Origin: Isoetes taiwanensis
Taxonomy: Eukaryota; Streptophyta; Lycopodiopsida; Isoetales; Isoetaceae
DNA length: 64,000 nt
Reading direction: 5' to 3'
NCBI GenBank assembly: GCA_021234155.1
Contig: JAJEKV010000036.1
Coordinates: 11,239,426 to 11,303,425 of the forward strand
The first letter of the stretch is position 1. The number at the start of each line of letters is the position of its first letter. The notes under the pieces were generated by a model. The model saw only the letters and a list, made by a program, of their open reading frames with translations. It made no database searches and was not told the origin of the DNA. Position numbers and translations under genes: made by a program. This document shows positions 23,839 through 34,079 of this stretch, piece by piece.

Positions 23839-25507
23839 ATGAAAGTTATAAGATCATCTTTCATAATTTCCCAGAAACCTAAATAAAATTCAGGTTGAAA
23901 CCCATCAGGCCCCGGGCTCTTACCATGTGCCATGGACTGTAGTGTTTCCTTTATCTCCCTTTCCTCGGGTGTTTTCAGTAACTCCTTGTCCTTTATTTCA
24001 GGTCCCTTTGGAATTTGAGTAAAGAACTCATATATGACCTTTGTATCCACCTCATACTTAGTAAACAACTTTTGGTATTCTTTGTGGAAATAATCCTGTA
24101 TCTCCTTTTGAGAGGCCAAGGTGTTCCCCTTCCCATCATTAACCAGTACAATTCCATTGTTAATAATTCTGCTTTTAGCAGTCCTGAAGAAAAAGGCTGA
24201 ACCTGCATCATCCATTTCATTGATATATTTGCACTTGCTCCTTATGGCCAGACGTTTTGCCTCTGTTTCTTCTATTTTTTTCACCTTAATCTCCAATTCT
24301 GCTTTCTTCTCTTGCCAGATCTTATTGTCTTTATCCTGGAACAGAAATCCTCTAATCTCCCTCATGGCTTCATACACTTGCTGTTTTTCCTTTTTCTTCT
24401 TTGAGCTCCATTCCTTTCCCCATTCTTTAATCCAAGATTTGATGTCCCTCAATTTCTTTACAAAATGTTTCATGGATTCCGAGAGGGGAACCTTAGGCAT
24501 CTGATTATAATATTGTATGAACTCCTCACAAAATTATTTATTTTGTAGCATTCCTGTGTTAAATTTGAATGGAGTTTTTGTACTCCATTTCTGTGATGGT
24601 GCCATGTTTCCAAAAAACTGAGGGTAATAGTCTGAGATGGAATTTCAATGAGGTAGTTAGATTATCCCAATCCTTCAAATCATAATTACACAGGTAAAAT
24701 CTGTCAAGAAGACAGTAAGTTCTTTGATCTCCTTTTCTTTTATTGCTCCAAGAGTATTGATGAGAAGAGGGAGGAATATAGATGAAGTTTGACATCAGCC
24801 TATCCCAAGCAATTCTCTCTCCTTTGGACATATTCATTTGTTTCCCTAGTTTCTGATCCCATACAGGTGTGTTATTGAAATCACCAGCCATGAGCCAATT
24901 TTTAATGTGATGATTCTGGATCCAGGCATTTATTTGCTTCCATTGATCCTCTCTTTCTGCTGGGTCAGTGGATGCATATACATTAATTATTCCACATTAT
25001 CTCCTTTTTCCAGTACTGCCACAGTCCACCTGCCACTGTCATGTTTATATTTTTCTACACAATTGAAGTCTTTCCATACCATACAGATACCTCTCTTGGT
25101 ACCATCAGCTGCAGCCCATATGGAGTTTCCATTTGGTATGATCCATTTTCCTAAATTTGAAGATTCAAATTCGGGTAACCTATGCTCTTGTAACATAATA
25201 ATCTCTGATTTCATATCCTTTAATGCAATCAATGCCCTTTTCCTCTTGAGAGGGCCCTTAATACCTCTCAGGTTCCAAGTTGGGCAAAGAGATTCTTTTT
25301 GCCTTGGCTTCTCAAGTTCAAGGCAGGACTGTTTTCCGAAAAATGCACTACCTTAGTGCCTTTCTTCCTGGTATGAGGAGTATAAAACTTATCTCCATCT
25401 ATCTCCAATCCCTTGGCATTAGTAATTTTATATTCTGATCATTTAATCTCAGCCAAGATCTGTCTAGCTGGGCTTATTGGCCTATTGTTCCTTTCTGAAT
25501 CAATTTC

Positions 25508-25579
25508 AAGAATAAGAATAAGAATAAGAATAAGAATAAGAATAAGAATAAGAATAAGAATAAGAATAAGAATAAGAAT
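25508..25579. repeat. (AAGAAT)12 microsatellite
   Basis: Twelve perfect hexanucleotide units (72 bp) sit exactly at the 5' edge of L1-B and the start of an open exon-like sequence. Confidence 0.95.
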
Positions 25580-26499
25580 AGAGCAAGTTTTGATTCCAAG
25601 CATCTATTGGCCAGCTTAGATATTCTTCAAGAGCAATCCCAGCAATTCAAGCAGCTATGTGGTCGTCTGGCTTCCAAAATTGCTGGATCGACTCCATATA
25701 CTCAGTCTATTACTGGTCCTTGAATTTTCTTTTTTTAATTTTTAGAAAATATGGAGGATACAAACGTTCCTACATATGATGGTAGTTGTGCTAATTATGC
25801 AGAGAACATCCAAAATCAACACATGAAGGACAAAGTAGAAGTAGGTTATTGCTTTCATGCGCAGCTCTTTTTAAGCAATCTTTTTATTATAGTGCTTAAT
25901 TTTTAGGAGTGTTTACTATTTCAGAATATGAAACATAGAAAGAAAATAATTTGTTACTATATAAGAAACTCAGTGCAGAGAAAAGAAGGTAGCAAAGAGC
26001 AAGAAAGAGAGCAAGGGAAGCCGAATTGAAGGAAGAGAACAAAGAATCAGAAGAGAATGTCTTGAGCAAGAGAAGAAAACAACAAATGTCCAAGTTGATT
26101 GCAGAGCATGCTAATGAGGTATGTTAGAAAGTTACAAACAATGAGAGGAAGGAAGGAAGGAAGGAAGGTACTTTTATCGTCCACGGAGACCAATCGGTCT
26201 ATGGGACCCAATACAGAAACGCAGCAAGCGGATTACTGCCCGGGTTAAAAAACCCCCGCCCCGAAGGGTTTTCGAGGGAAAAACCGTGGCAGCAATCAGC
26301 CTGCTGACAAACTGTCCTAACATATAAAATGCCGAAACACCCAAATATATACAGTCATGCACCACACCCGTAGTGCCTAATTAGCGGGCAGCCAGGCGGG
26401 GGCAAAGGTGACCTCGCAGGTCCAAGCCTCCCCCGAATGTACGACCCCGGGGCATCGACGGACGGTGTGTTCATCAGCAAAATGCAAGGGCAAGTCCGC

Positions 26500-29400
26500 C
26501 GTACTAAGGGAGCATATCGCCCCGATCTGACTGAACGCCGGGCAACTCGGAAAGTGTGAGACTCATCCTCAATGGCACCCGCTTGACAAAGATCGACAGA
26601 AGCTTGCCCCGGGCGGGCTCCCCCAATCCACCGCCTCCTCGATCGCGAAGATGGTGGGCACCTGCGGCTAATGGAGGCAATGAGTCTCCGCTTTTTTCGG
26701 GCAGGCCGGGAACGCAGTAGAGCCATGTGGGCCCCGCTAACACGGGGTTGATGTGCTCCTTGTAATGGGCCATTTTGACCTGCTCTAGAGCCGGGATCCC
26801 GAGCTTGCCAAGGAAAAAAGCGCCTAGGTACTCCCCGCGGTATGCCGCGATCGATGGCGTGTGCCCACCAGATGCGCATCAGTGCTCTGCCGCGTTCCAT
26901 CTGGCGAACCATCGATCTCTTTACCCTCCAACAGGCCCTAAGCCCGCCAAGCGGACCCATGGCCCGCAAGTAAGCCCGAGTGCGGGGAGCCGAGCATCAC
27001 CCATAGTAACCACTTTCTGAAAATATCACGATGTGTCTATCAAGGGCTGCCCGGTTTTTCGGCAAGAATCGGTTTCTGCAGCGAGAATCGATAGGGGACC
27101 CGAAGGTTTCACCCCAAGTGCCCGTGCCAAAAATGCCTTCTCGCACCTGCTCCAAGTCATTCCAGGTCGCCAAAGAGACGACCGGACCCAAACCTCGACC
27201 CGCTGAAAGGACAGGCTCGACCGGTCCGGAGCAGATGTGGCCCGATGGCCCCAATCATAGAGCTCTCTGGTGTATTTTTGTTTACGCATGGCATAAAGCG
27301 CTTTCGGCCTGCTATCACCCATAAGCGGATAGACGCCCCCCAGCAGAAGCGAGGAGGGGAACTCCACCCTAGGTACTTGTAGGTGGGCATGACGCCCACA
27401 GTCGTCCCCGATATGTGAGTGCGGGAGGCATGGGGTGACGTGAAGAGGATATGAGAACCACCCCGGTCTTGGCCGATTGACGCCGCATGTCTCCAGAGCG
27501 ACAAAATGTGTCTAGGGCATCCGGTGAGATCGCGATAGCTTCGGGGTGTGGGCGGCGAAGCCAACATCGTCGCATAGATGAGCCGGCGGATCACCCGGTG
27601 CAAAAGTCGTATGCCATCCCCCATGCTCGATAAGCGCTGCTCTAACCGACAATGTAGAGGCCAAAAGTGTTGGCGAGGGGGCAACCCCGCCGACCCCCGA
27701 TACTACCGGTGAATGCACGCCCGCGGTACATCCTCGCCAAAACAACTCTCATACAACTCAGATATGGCATTACGCACAGCAGCGGAGCCCCAGTTGACGC
27801 TTGATCTAGCCCCTGACTTTTCGAGGGAATCAGATCAAAAGCCTTCGCGAAGTCCACAAAGCAAAGAATACAAGTCCCGCCGATGATTCCGGGCCGTCTT
27901 CAATCGCCCGATTAAAAAGATATGGTCAATCGTTGAGTGGCCCGGGGTCTAAAGCTTTACTGTGTGAGGGCTTCGCACATCTGGCCGCCTCCCGGTAGTC
28001 AATCTGCTGCTCGAGAATGCCGATAAACAGTTTGGCAAATACCGAATCGACCATGATCGTCCGGTAATTGGCGGACGATGTGGGGTCGCCCGCCTTTGTG
28101 AATGGGAACAACCCCGCTTGTGGTCCATTGTCGGGGAGGCCTTCCCGCAATGCTCGTTGAATGGGGTAGTGAGGGACGGCACAGCGGTTGCCACCGCCCC
28201 ATTTGAGTAACTTCGGCACGCATACCATCGAGGTCACCGCCTTCCCATTAGCCACCGTTGCATGCCCTCCTCAACATCCTCGTCCACGAGAAACCAATGG
28301 GGGCCATCCTGTGGGGGTATGGGCGTCGCTGCCCCTGGCGGGTCATAGAGCTGCTGCAAAATGCTCCCACTTGCCGGGTGTGATGTCCCCGTAGGTCGGG
28401 TTGGCCTTCAAAGCACTCTAGCCAAAAGGTTCGAGGATGAGTGTCCAAAGAGGCTCAACATCTCCCCGCGATGCACGGCAAGGTACCGCCTTTGTGTCCT
28501 TCGGGATGGGCCCGATGCGTGTGGTGGCTGGCACCGGATCCGCACGTGACCTGCCTGCCGCCATGCTTTACACTCCGCATCAAACCATCGGTTACGCGGA
28601 ATGTTGCGACCAGCGGCGACGGAGGGGGTCCGCCAAAGCACCCGGCCCGGCCGCATCCCGTAATAGCGAAGTCACCGGGTCTGCCCGCCGCTCTAGTGTG
28701 GAGGTTCCGGAATTACCGGAAGGGCGCCCATGAGCATCGGCGTAGTCCTCTCACGCTCATAATCTAGTCTCAACCGAGGACGGCGAGGGGCCGTACATAG
28801 TGGGGGTTACGGCGGCTTGCCAAACCGGGTCCAAATAAAGTGGGAGGTGATGCGAGTCGACCTCCTCATCCCGATCCGCCGTGCCCACCGCCTTAAACGA
28901 ATCGATGAGATGCATATCTTATGCAACTTCTGAGCACATAGTCCACCACACTAGACCCTCCCCGATTGTCCTGTCTGCATGTGCACTTGCGAGAATCGCC
29001 ACCGTGAAAGGCCATTGCAAATTATCAAGTAAAAAATGCCACATAGCGAGAGCAACTGTGCGCCAAAAGCGAGTGACACAGGCGTCATCCGACCCTCGTG
29101 GCCCGGGTTGCTTCGCGCCGGGCGTAGCTGCGGACATCGTCGGCCGGGGGTCAAGTCGCATGGGCTGCTCTACTCTGTCAGTGCATTGAAATCTCCAAGA
29201 AGGACGACCCTACCCAACTAGCCGGTGCTGCCAGATGTCATCATATAGATCGACATAAGGGTCCATCCTATCCCCGCATCGGGGTGGCTGCGATAGAAGG
29301 TCTTTGTCTGAGGGGGAAATAACAGCGCCGTAAAAAGAGGGTTGCCATCGGTATTATGCACACGAACCCACAAGTACCCCAGGTTGTGTCATGCGTCTTC

Positions 29401-29660
29401 GAGGGTAACCGAATGTGCCAAGGTTGTCCGGTAGTAGCAAGCCACTCCACCATGACCCCTTTGTCCCTGCATGTATTGAAGACCGAAAATGTTGGTAACC
29501 CTACAGATCGGGTAGCTCAGGCTCAAAGATGCTCCCATGTCTCCATGAGAAAGATGAGATCCATATCGGCTGCCACGGAGTTCAGACTGTCCCCCTTCTG
29601 CCAAGGGAAGCCTCGACAATTCCATGAGACCACCCGGAGACACAATTCCTATTTGTCAAG
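26500..29660 (-). pseudogene. M-LINE ORF2: endonuclease and reverse transcriptase (broken)
   Basis: From 5' (high coordinate): endonuclease start 'VVSWNCRGFPWQKGD' and 'LIFLMETWEHL' (about 29,635-29,535), then GC-rich decayed endonuclease. The RT has 'PFTKAGDPTSSANYRTI' (about 28,100), 'VDFAKAFDLIPS' (about 27,850), 'GGRRGCPLANTFGLYI' and catalytic 'LCDDVGFAAHT' (about 27,560, where most relatives have YADD). 'YKYLGW' and a C-terminal part with 'EVWGP' and 'KAFLARALGV' (about 27,180-27,100) follow. The frame changes every 40-110 residues. The 49-50 kb copy preserves the C-terminal segment in one frame, so these are losses in this copy and not the family state. Confidence 0.8.
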
Positions 29661-29683
29661 AGGGATGGTATGCACAACCGAAG

Positions 29684-31283
29684 TCAGCGGGGGAGGACCG
29701 GAAGCGAGAGGCCGAGTGAGAAGTAGATGGAGCGAGGCAAACATGTGGTCAGAGGGCGGGGCCGTGAGGGAGCAGGAAAGGGGGGCCGTGGTAGGAGAAG
29801 CCGGGGCGAGGGCAGCGTCAGCGGTGCGGTTGGGGCTGCACCGCTGCGGCGATGGCGGTCAGTCGGAAAATGTGCATCACGCCTCCGAACCAATCTTGGC
29901 GGCACCCCACGGTGGCGAATGCCTCGACCACGACCAGCTCCCAATCTGCGTGCCTCTTGTTGCGGGGTGTGAGGTCCGGTCCACGTCTGAGGATGTCCCC
30001 TTGACATCTGCCCTCGCAATATGGCATCACGCACCGCATCCGCAACCGTGAATATGACAATGCGGTCCGCGACCGAAGCCGCCGGAGCCCCATGACCCGG
30101 CTGCTCGAGAAATGTGAATCGGCCCCGGAATGTCATCCGTCGAGAATGTGTGTTCGGATGTTGTGGGCGAGACTCTCCCCTGTACCTTACGGCATGCCTC
30201 GAACTACCGTGTAGCCTCTCCCTGCGCTCTTGGAGTTCTGCGACTGCCTGGCGGGTCAAAGGTGGGCGGGTCCCCGCTTTGGGGGTGGTGGTGGTGGCCG
30301 GGATGGTGTGGAGTGGGTGGAGTGTGGCTGGGATGGCATGGAGTGGCCGGAGGGCGGGGCGCCTTGCGGGCGGGGGGCTGCCGGCGTGGAGGCTGGCGGC
30401 GGGGTAGCGATTCCCCAGCAGCGTTCACCGACCGGGTGAAGTCGGGAGCACGCCTCTGGGTGGCCTCAAGCCCTCAGCATCTCCCTCACCAAGACCGCCG
30501 CAGCCTGACTATGAACCCGGTAGGGGAGACCCCGCTCGGTTTCGGGATGGTTGCACGCAACCCCCGAGCTCCGTGCTCGAAAGTAGCGAGCGCAGCTCGA
30601 GCCCCAAACGGGCGCCGGAGGGCGGCTTGCTGTTCCGGATCTTTACTCAAGATCCCCGGCCGGTTGCGGCCGTCGCAGGAGCGTACCAAGGCCCCGATGC
30701 CATGGTGGTGGGCGCCTCCACCTCGGACCGGGGTTTTAGACACCGCGGACCATCGTCTCTCGCATTCGCGGCTCCCTCTCTCCGCGTCATGGTGTCGGTA
30801 GGGCCCGCATGTCCGGCGACCTCTGCTGCTCGCCTTGTTGCCGAAGTGTGCAAGGCCAAGGCCATCTTCCACATGCGGCGTCGGGGTCTCAGGACACGTG
30901 ATGCGGTTCTTCGACCCGATTTGCCTTTTGAGCACATGGGATGCCGAAGACTCCATCTCCACCGCCATGCCCGGCCCGGTGCCGGACTTTGTTAGCCTCA
31001 ATACGAGCACCTGTTAGCCTCCACTCCCTTTGGCGTGGCTCCAATTCTCTGCCGAGGCGGGAGTTCCCTATGTGGTCCGAGCAATCAATCCCTTCCTAGG
31101 GCTGGCCTGTTGAGGGGCCTTAGCCTTAGCCCGAGCCTCCTTCTTCATGGAGGATGACTCTCCCCTGTCCATGATGGCTGATCGCGACCGTTTGTGCGGC
31201 GGCCCCTCGCCTTGGGTTTCCCAGGCCGGCCCATCTTCCGTGGCCATGACTTCCAAAGTTTGAGGGGTCTCTGGCTGCCTCAA
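29684..31283 (-). pseudogene. M-LINE ORF1-like region (unrecognised)
   Basis: Upstream of the endonuclease the minus strand holds overlapping Arg/Pro/Gly-rich frames, the longest being 30,259-29,684 and 31,010-30,486, plus 31,283-31,068. By position this should be ORF1, an RNA-binding protein. I see no zinc knuckle or RRM pattern, and the GC-rich composition opens frames on both strands, so none of these frames can be trusted. A segment near 30,120-30,000 ('RFTFLEQPGHGAP', 'RIVIFTVADAVRDAIL') looks most protein-like. Confidence 0.4.
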
Positions 31284-31422
31284 GGGTGCTTAGAATCCAA
31301 TTTGGGGACTCAGAAAGGCGGGCAGAGCACCTTTTGGGGGTTTGGGGGTTTTGGGGGTGCCAAAGTCTGAGGGGTCTCTGGCTGCCTCAAGGGTGCTTAG
31401 AATCCAATTTGGGGACTCAGAA
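31255..31422. repeat. 107-bp-period tandem repeat at the M-LINE 5' end
   Basis: A 61-bp segment at 31,255-31,315 recurs at 31,362-31,422 with one mismatch. The 46 bp between are G-rich (GGGGGTTTGGGGG). Tandem monomers at this position are typical of LINE 5' promoters, though that role is inferred. Confidence 0.85.
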
Positions 31423-32792
31423 GGGGAAAAGTCCTTCAAGGTGTTGCTAAGTTGCTGGCAGAACTTGAAATGTTAAAATTGAAAGAAGTAGAGACAATGA
31501 GAAAGATAGTTACCAACTTGAAGAATTCTCCTGCAAACCTTAAGCATGTCAGATCTACAGACGTGCTTACAACAAGGATCTCAGCCATGGTATATGCTGT
31601 CGTCCTGGGCACTAATTGTTTGAGAACTTCCAAGTGCCTAAACTTGAATAGAAGATATGTGACAACAACATTTCAGAGGAGAAAAACAACAGAAATTGGT
31701 GATGGCCAATGGTCAATGTTCAAAAAGAAAACCAGATCTGATAAACTAAGTAGAAAACAACAGAAATTAGTAACTAATTTTTGGACATTTCGACCCAAGT
31801 TCCACCATGCAATTATTAAAACTAGGCTTGGAAAAGGAAACGAGATAATGCATGCCCTTCACTTCTTGGAGGAAAATGAGGTTGGTTTTTCATTTTAAGT
31901 TTATCATTTCATTTGTCCAAAAGAGTAAAAACTTGTTGCTTTTAATGCAGTGCACTTTTTATGCAAGATTTCGAAGAGAATATCCAAAATTTGAAGTTCC
32001 ATTCTCAGCATTCCGTGCATTTAAATCCCCATTCGTTCGAAAACTAAAGGATAGGGAGACTTGTTGTTGTGTGTATCATATGAGACTAGACTATGTTAGA
32101 CAAGCACTAAACAAGATTAGGTTGGATTCAAAGATTCATGGTGCTGATTGTGGTTCTGTTTGTGGTGATGGACCAAAGTGTGAAGCAAAGATAATCACCT
32201 ACAAATCTTCAAGTGCTTTGTGGAGGTCAACTGTATGTTCAAAAGGACATTGCAAATCAGTGGTGTAATCATAATTGCATGTAGCTGAAATGCACTGCTT
32301 GTAGGCCATCTAAGTTACCTGTGTATCCTAAAGAATTAAGCAAGGCTGCTGCTTGGCATTAATAGATTGGAAAACTTTTGATAGGGTGGGTGATGCACAT
32401 TTCTTTTTTGCTTTTGTGGTGCTTTTTTGCATTGCTTTACTTTTAGGTTTTTGAATCAGCAAAAGAACCTGATGGCAATGATGGGACGAATTTGGCTCCA
32501 AAGCCAGTTGTGAATGGTATACAAGACCAATTTAGCAGCAGGTATGCTGTCATATGCCAAAAAGATTGTAACTGAATTCATTCCCCATAGATGGCAGGCA
32601 AAACAATTCAGAGATTGTTTAGGCACTTTTCTAGAAGATACAATGGTATCAGTCATTGATTTTGCTGAAAACTATACCTTCAAGATACAACAGGAAATTC
32701 AAAGTTTACATTGGAGAAATGATCAATGCATAATACTTGTGCATCACTTATAGGCATGCAATGGCAAAGGAGGTTGCGGAAAAATCATTATA

Positions 32793-32910
32793 GTGCAACG
32801 GTTAATTCAAATTCAATTGTGCAATGGTCATGTATTGTGTAATGGTTAATTCAAATTCAATTGTGCAATGGCTAATTGTGCAATGCATGCAATGGTTGTG
32901 CAATGGTTAA
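32793..32910. repeat. Minisatellite of GTGCAATGGTTAATTC units
   Basis: 'GTG(C/T)AA(C/T)GGTTAATTC' followed by AAATTCAATT occurs at 32,793 and 32,837 (44-bp period), then shorter GTGCAATGG copies follow. It lies just past the broken Cys-rich gene. No function is seen. Confidence 0.7.
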
Positions 32911-33539
32911 TTTATTCAAACTGGTGGCATCCAATGAATAAATTTCAGCCTAAATTTCAATGGTGTATCCATGAATATGTATACAAAAAGGTATGTATAT
33001 ATATTCACCATTGAAGTCATGTACAAAATTGGAGGATGCTTATCGGACAAAATTGCATCCTTATCTTCAATAACTTAGTCAATTAGTATCAGATAATAAA
33101 CTTACGTTGTAACAGTCAGATCATAAGAAACTTAGTTTTTCTCCATTTTGAACCTTTGCAACATATATGATTCTGCAAGATTGAGTGCATTTCAGCTTCA
33201 TTATCTGGAGAAATATGTAGCATAATAACAGGGGGTTTTCTTTGTGTTTTTAGCTTTTACTGTTACTTTGTAACCTTCGATACTTCAAGTTAACAATTCT
33301 TCTCATGTTTGCATTCATAGTGTGGAGACACGAAATTTTTTATAATAGTTTTGATCATTTTGATAATTTCTTACCTGCATGATTGATTTGCTAAGTCAAG
33401 CAAGGCAGGATGCCAAAGATTTATTGCAATCTTCTATTAATCTTATTTACAATTTACAAAGGCGGGTAACTTGCTTGCAAAATGTATGGAAAATATTGAG
33501 ATAGCAAGATGCTGGTTTCACCATATTCTTCTTCTTTTA
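32911..33539. other. AT-rich spacer
   Basis: No reading frame, RNA gene or element end was recognised. The right end is the pre-insertion target of L1-C copy 1. Confidence 0.4.
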
Positions 33540-33549
33540 ATGTCCTTAT
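33540..33549. repeat. Target-site duplication, left (L1-C copy 1)
   Basis: ATGTCCTTAT, repeated exactly at 36,010-36,019. Confidence 0.85.
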
Positions 33550-33718
33550 TTTTATTTATTTTTTGAAGAACGACAAACTTTATTGAAACACCAAGCCAAA
33601 ATCCAGATACAAATGTAGAGGCGGGAATAAAATTTCAGAGGATAATCATGATCCACTGAATAGAACCACCAGCCTATGCATAAGACAACACACTCAAATA
33701 GGACTCAAATATCAACTG

Positions 33719-34079
33719 TCACTTGGCAGGAGCAAGCGAAGAACAATGGTAGGCCGTAGCAATTCTAGCTTGTGCGTCCTGGAGGACTACTGCAGGAGGA
33801 ATATCCAAACCCTGAAAGATACACAATCTTCTCTGCTTCCAGATAGACCACAGCAACCGTCCTGATGCCAAATGAAATGCTTGACTCCGCACCTTATTCC
33901 AAGTATCCAGATAAATAGCCAGAAGCACTTGCTGACTTGTCAATGTCACATGAAAAAGAGAAAGCAGCCAAGACCAAATAGGCTGGAGATGATCACATAA
34001 AAAGAAACAATGCTCAATGGTCTCATCCCTTTGCTTGCACAGCGGGCAGAGTGCTGACACTCGAGGATCAAATCTGTGG
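33719..34079 (-). pseudogene. L1-C copy 1 ORF2 C-terminus (sense part)
   Basis: 113 codons: end of the zf-RVT finger ('CPLCKQRDETIEHCFF', the C-x2-C...H-x-C zinc pattern) and the conserved tail ('LLWSIWKQRRLCIFQG'). It is truncated by the inversion junction at about 34,080. Confidence 0.88.

Larger units (their letters stand above)
20855..25300 (-). pseudogene. L1-B ORF2: endonuclease-RT-zf-RVT (broken)
   Basis: Order on the minus strand: endonuclease (about 25,290-24,560: 'TWNLRGIKGPLKRKRA', 'IIMLQEHRLPEF', 'MAGDFNNT', 'YSWSNKR'), a lysine-rich linker (24,500-24,000), then the RT fingers ('MAHGKSPGPDGFQPEFY'). The nested insertion follows, after which RT resumes ('ITIIPKVGCPTNIGEWRPI', 'LLKLDFRRAYDTISW', 'RRGVR', catalytic 'YADDTF'). 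Towards the C-terminus come 'WQGTHKVAWD' and the zf-RVT finger ('CPMRCGEEESSNHVF'). Several frameshifts exist; one is explained by a 17-bp tandem duplication at 22,639-22,672. The catalytic residues are intact, but the gene is dead. Confidence 0.9.
20760..25507 (-). mobile_element. L1-type LINE (L1-B), 5'-truncated, with nested insertion
   Basis: A minus-strand L1 with the end of ORF1 (about 25,500-25,300), complete but broken ORF2, and a 3' UTR containing a perfect hairpin (AACAGAC-TAAG-GTCTGTT, about 20,775-20,792). It is split at 23,522-23,838 by an M-LINE fragment in the opposite orientation. The 5' edge abuts a 12-unit hexanucleotide microsatellite. No target-site duplication was found. 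It differs from L1-A and L1-C in sequence, so it is a separate lineage. Confidence 0.85.
26140..31425 (-). mobile_element. Near full-length GC-rich non-L1 LINE (M-LINE type copy)
   Basis: About 5.3 kb on minus, strikingly GC- and CpG-rich against AT-rich flanks. The 3' end at 26,149-26,168 is (GGAA)n, then the hairpin AGACC-GATT-GGTCT. Inward are a 3' UTR with a CCC-TTCG-GGG stem-loop and ORF2 remnants (RT, endonuclease), then an ORF1-like region. At the 5' side (31,255-31,422) are 107-bp-period repeats. There is no zf-RVT finger. The C-terminus instead resembles the 'LVEPVLLYGAEVWGP' region seen in I/Jockey/Tad-like groups. It sits in antisense inside the broken Cys-rich gene. No clear target-site duplication is visible. 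Confidence 0.85.
25580..32757 (+). pseudogene. Broken multi-exon Cys-rich gene, transposon-like, split by M-LINE
   Basis: I do not recognise this gene. Exon-like segments: 25,580-25,722 ('LLASLDILQEQSQQFKQL'), 25,750-25,840 (after TTTTTAG, starting 'MEDTNVP'), and about 25,905-26,118 (Lys/Glu-rich coil, one TAG, then donor GTATGT). After the M-LINE come 31,441-31,879 ('NFWTFRPKFHHAIIKTRLG'; donor GTTGGT), 31,950 to about 32,375 (acceptor TTTTAATGCAG; Cys-rich 'HGADCGSVCGDGPKC', 'WCNHNCM', 'KCTACRPSKLPVYPKE'), and 32,445-32,757 ending near 'VIDFAENYTFKIQQEIQSL'. There are at least two stops and a frameshift. The Cys/His cluster before a 'DFAENY' acid-rich motif recalls uncharacterised transposase-like proteins, but that is a memory of pattern only. 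Confidence 0.55.

Noticed and set aside
19671-25507. Twin-priming explanation for ORF1 and L1-B
   Set aside because: The inverted segment would have to lie at the 5' side of L1-B (above 25.5 kb), not beyond its 3' end.
25508-25579. Protein-coding Arg-Ile repeat ('RIRIRI')
   Set aside because: Translation of a pure hexanucleotide microsatellite.
26500-31000. Dozens of long open frames on the plus strand in the GC-rich block
   Set aside because: High GC content suppresses stop codons in all frames. The minus strand carries the real LINE motifs.
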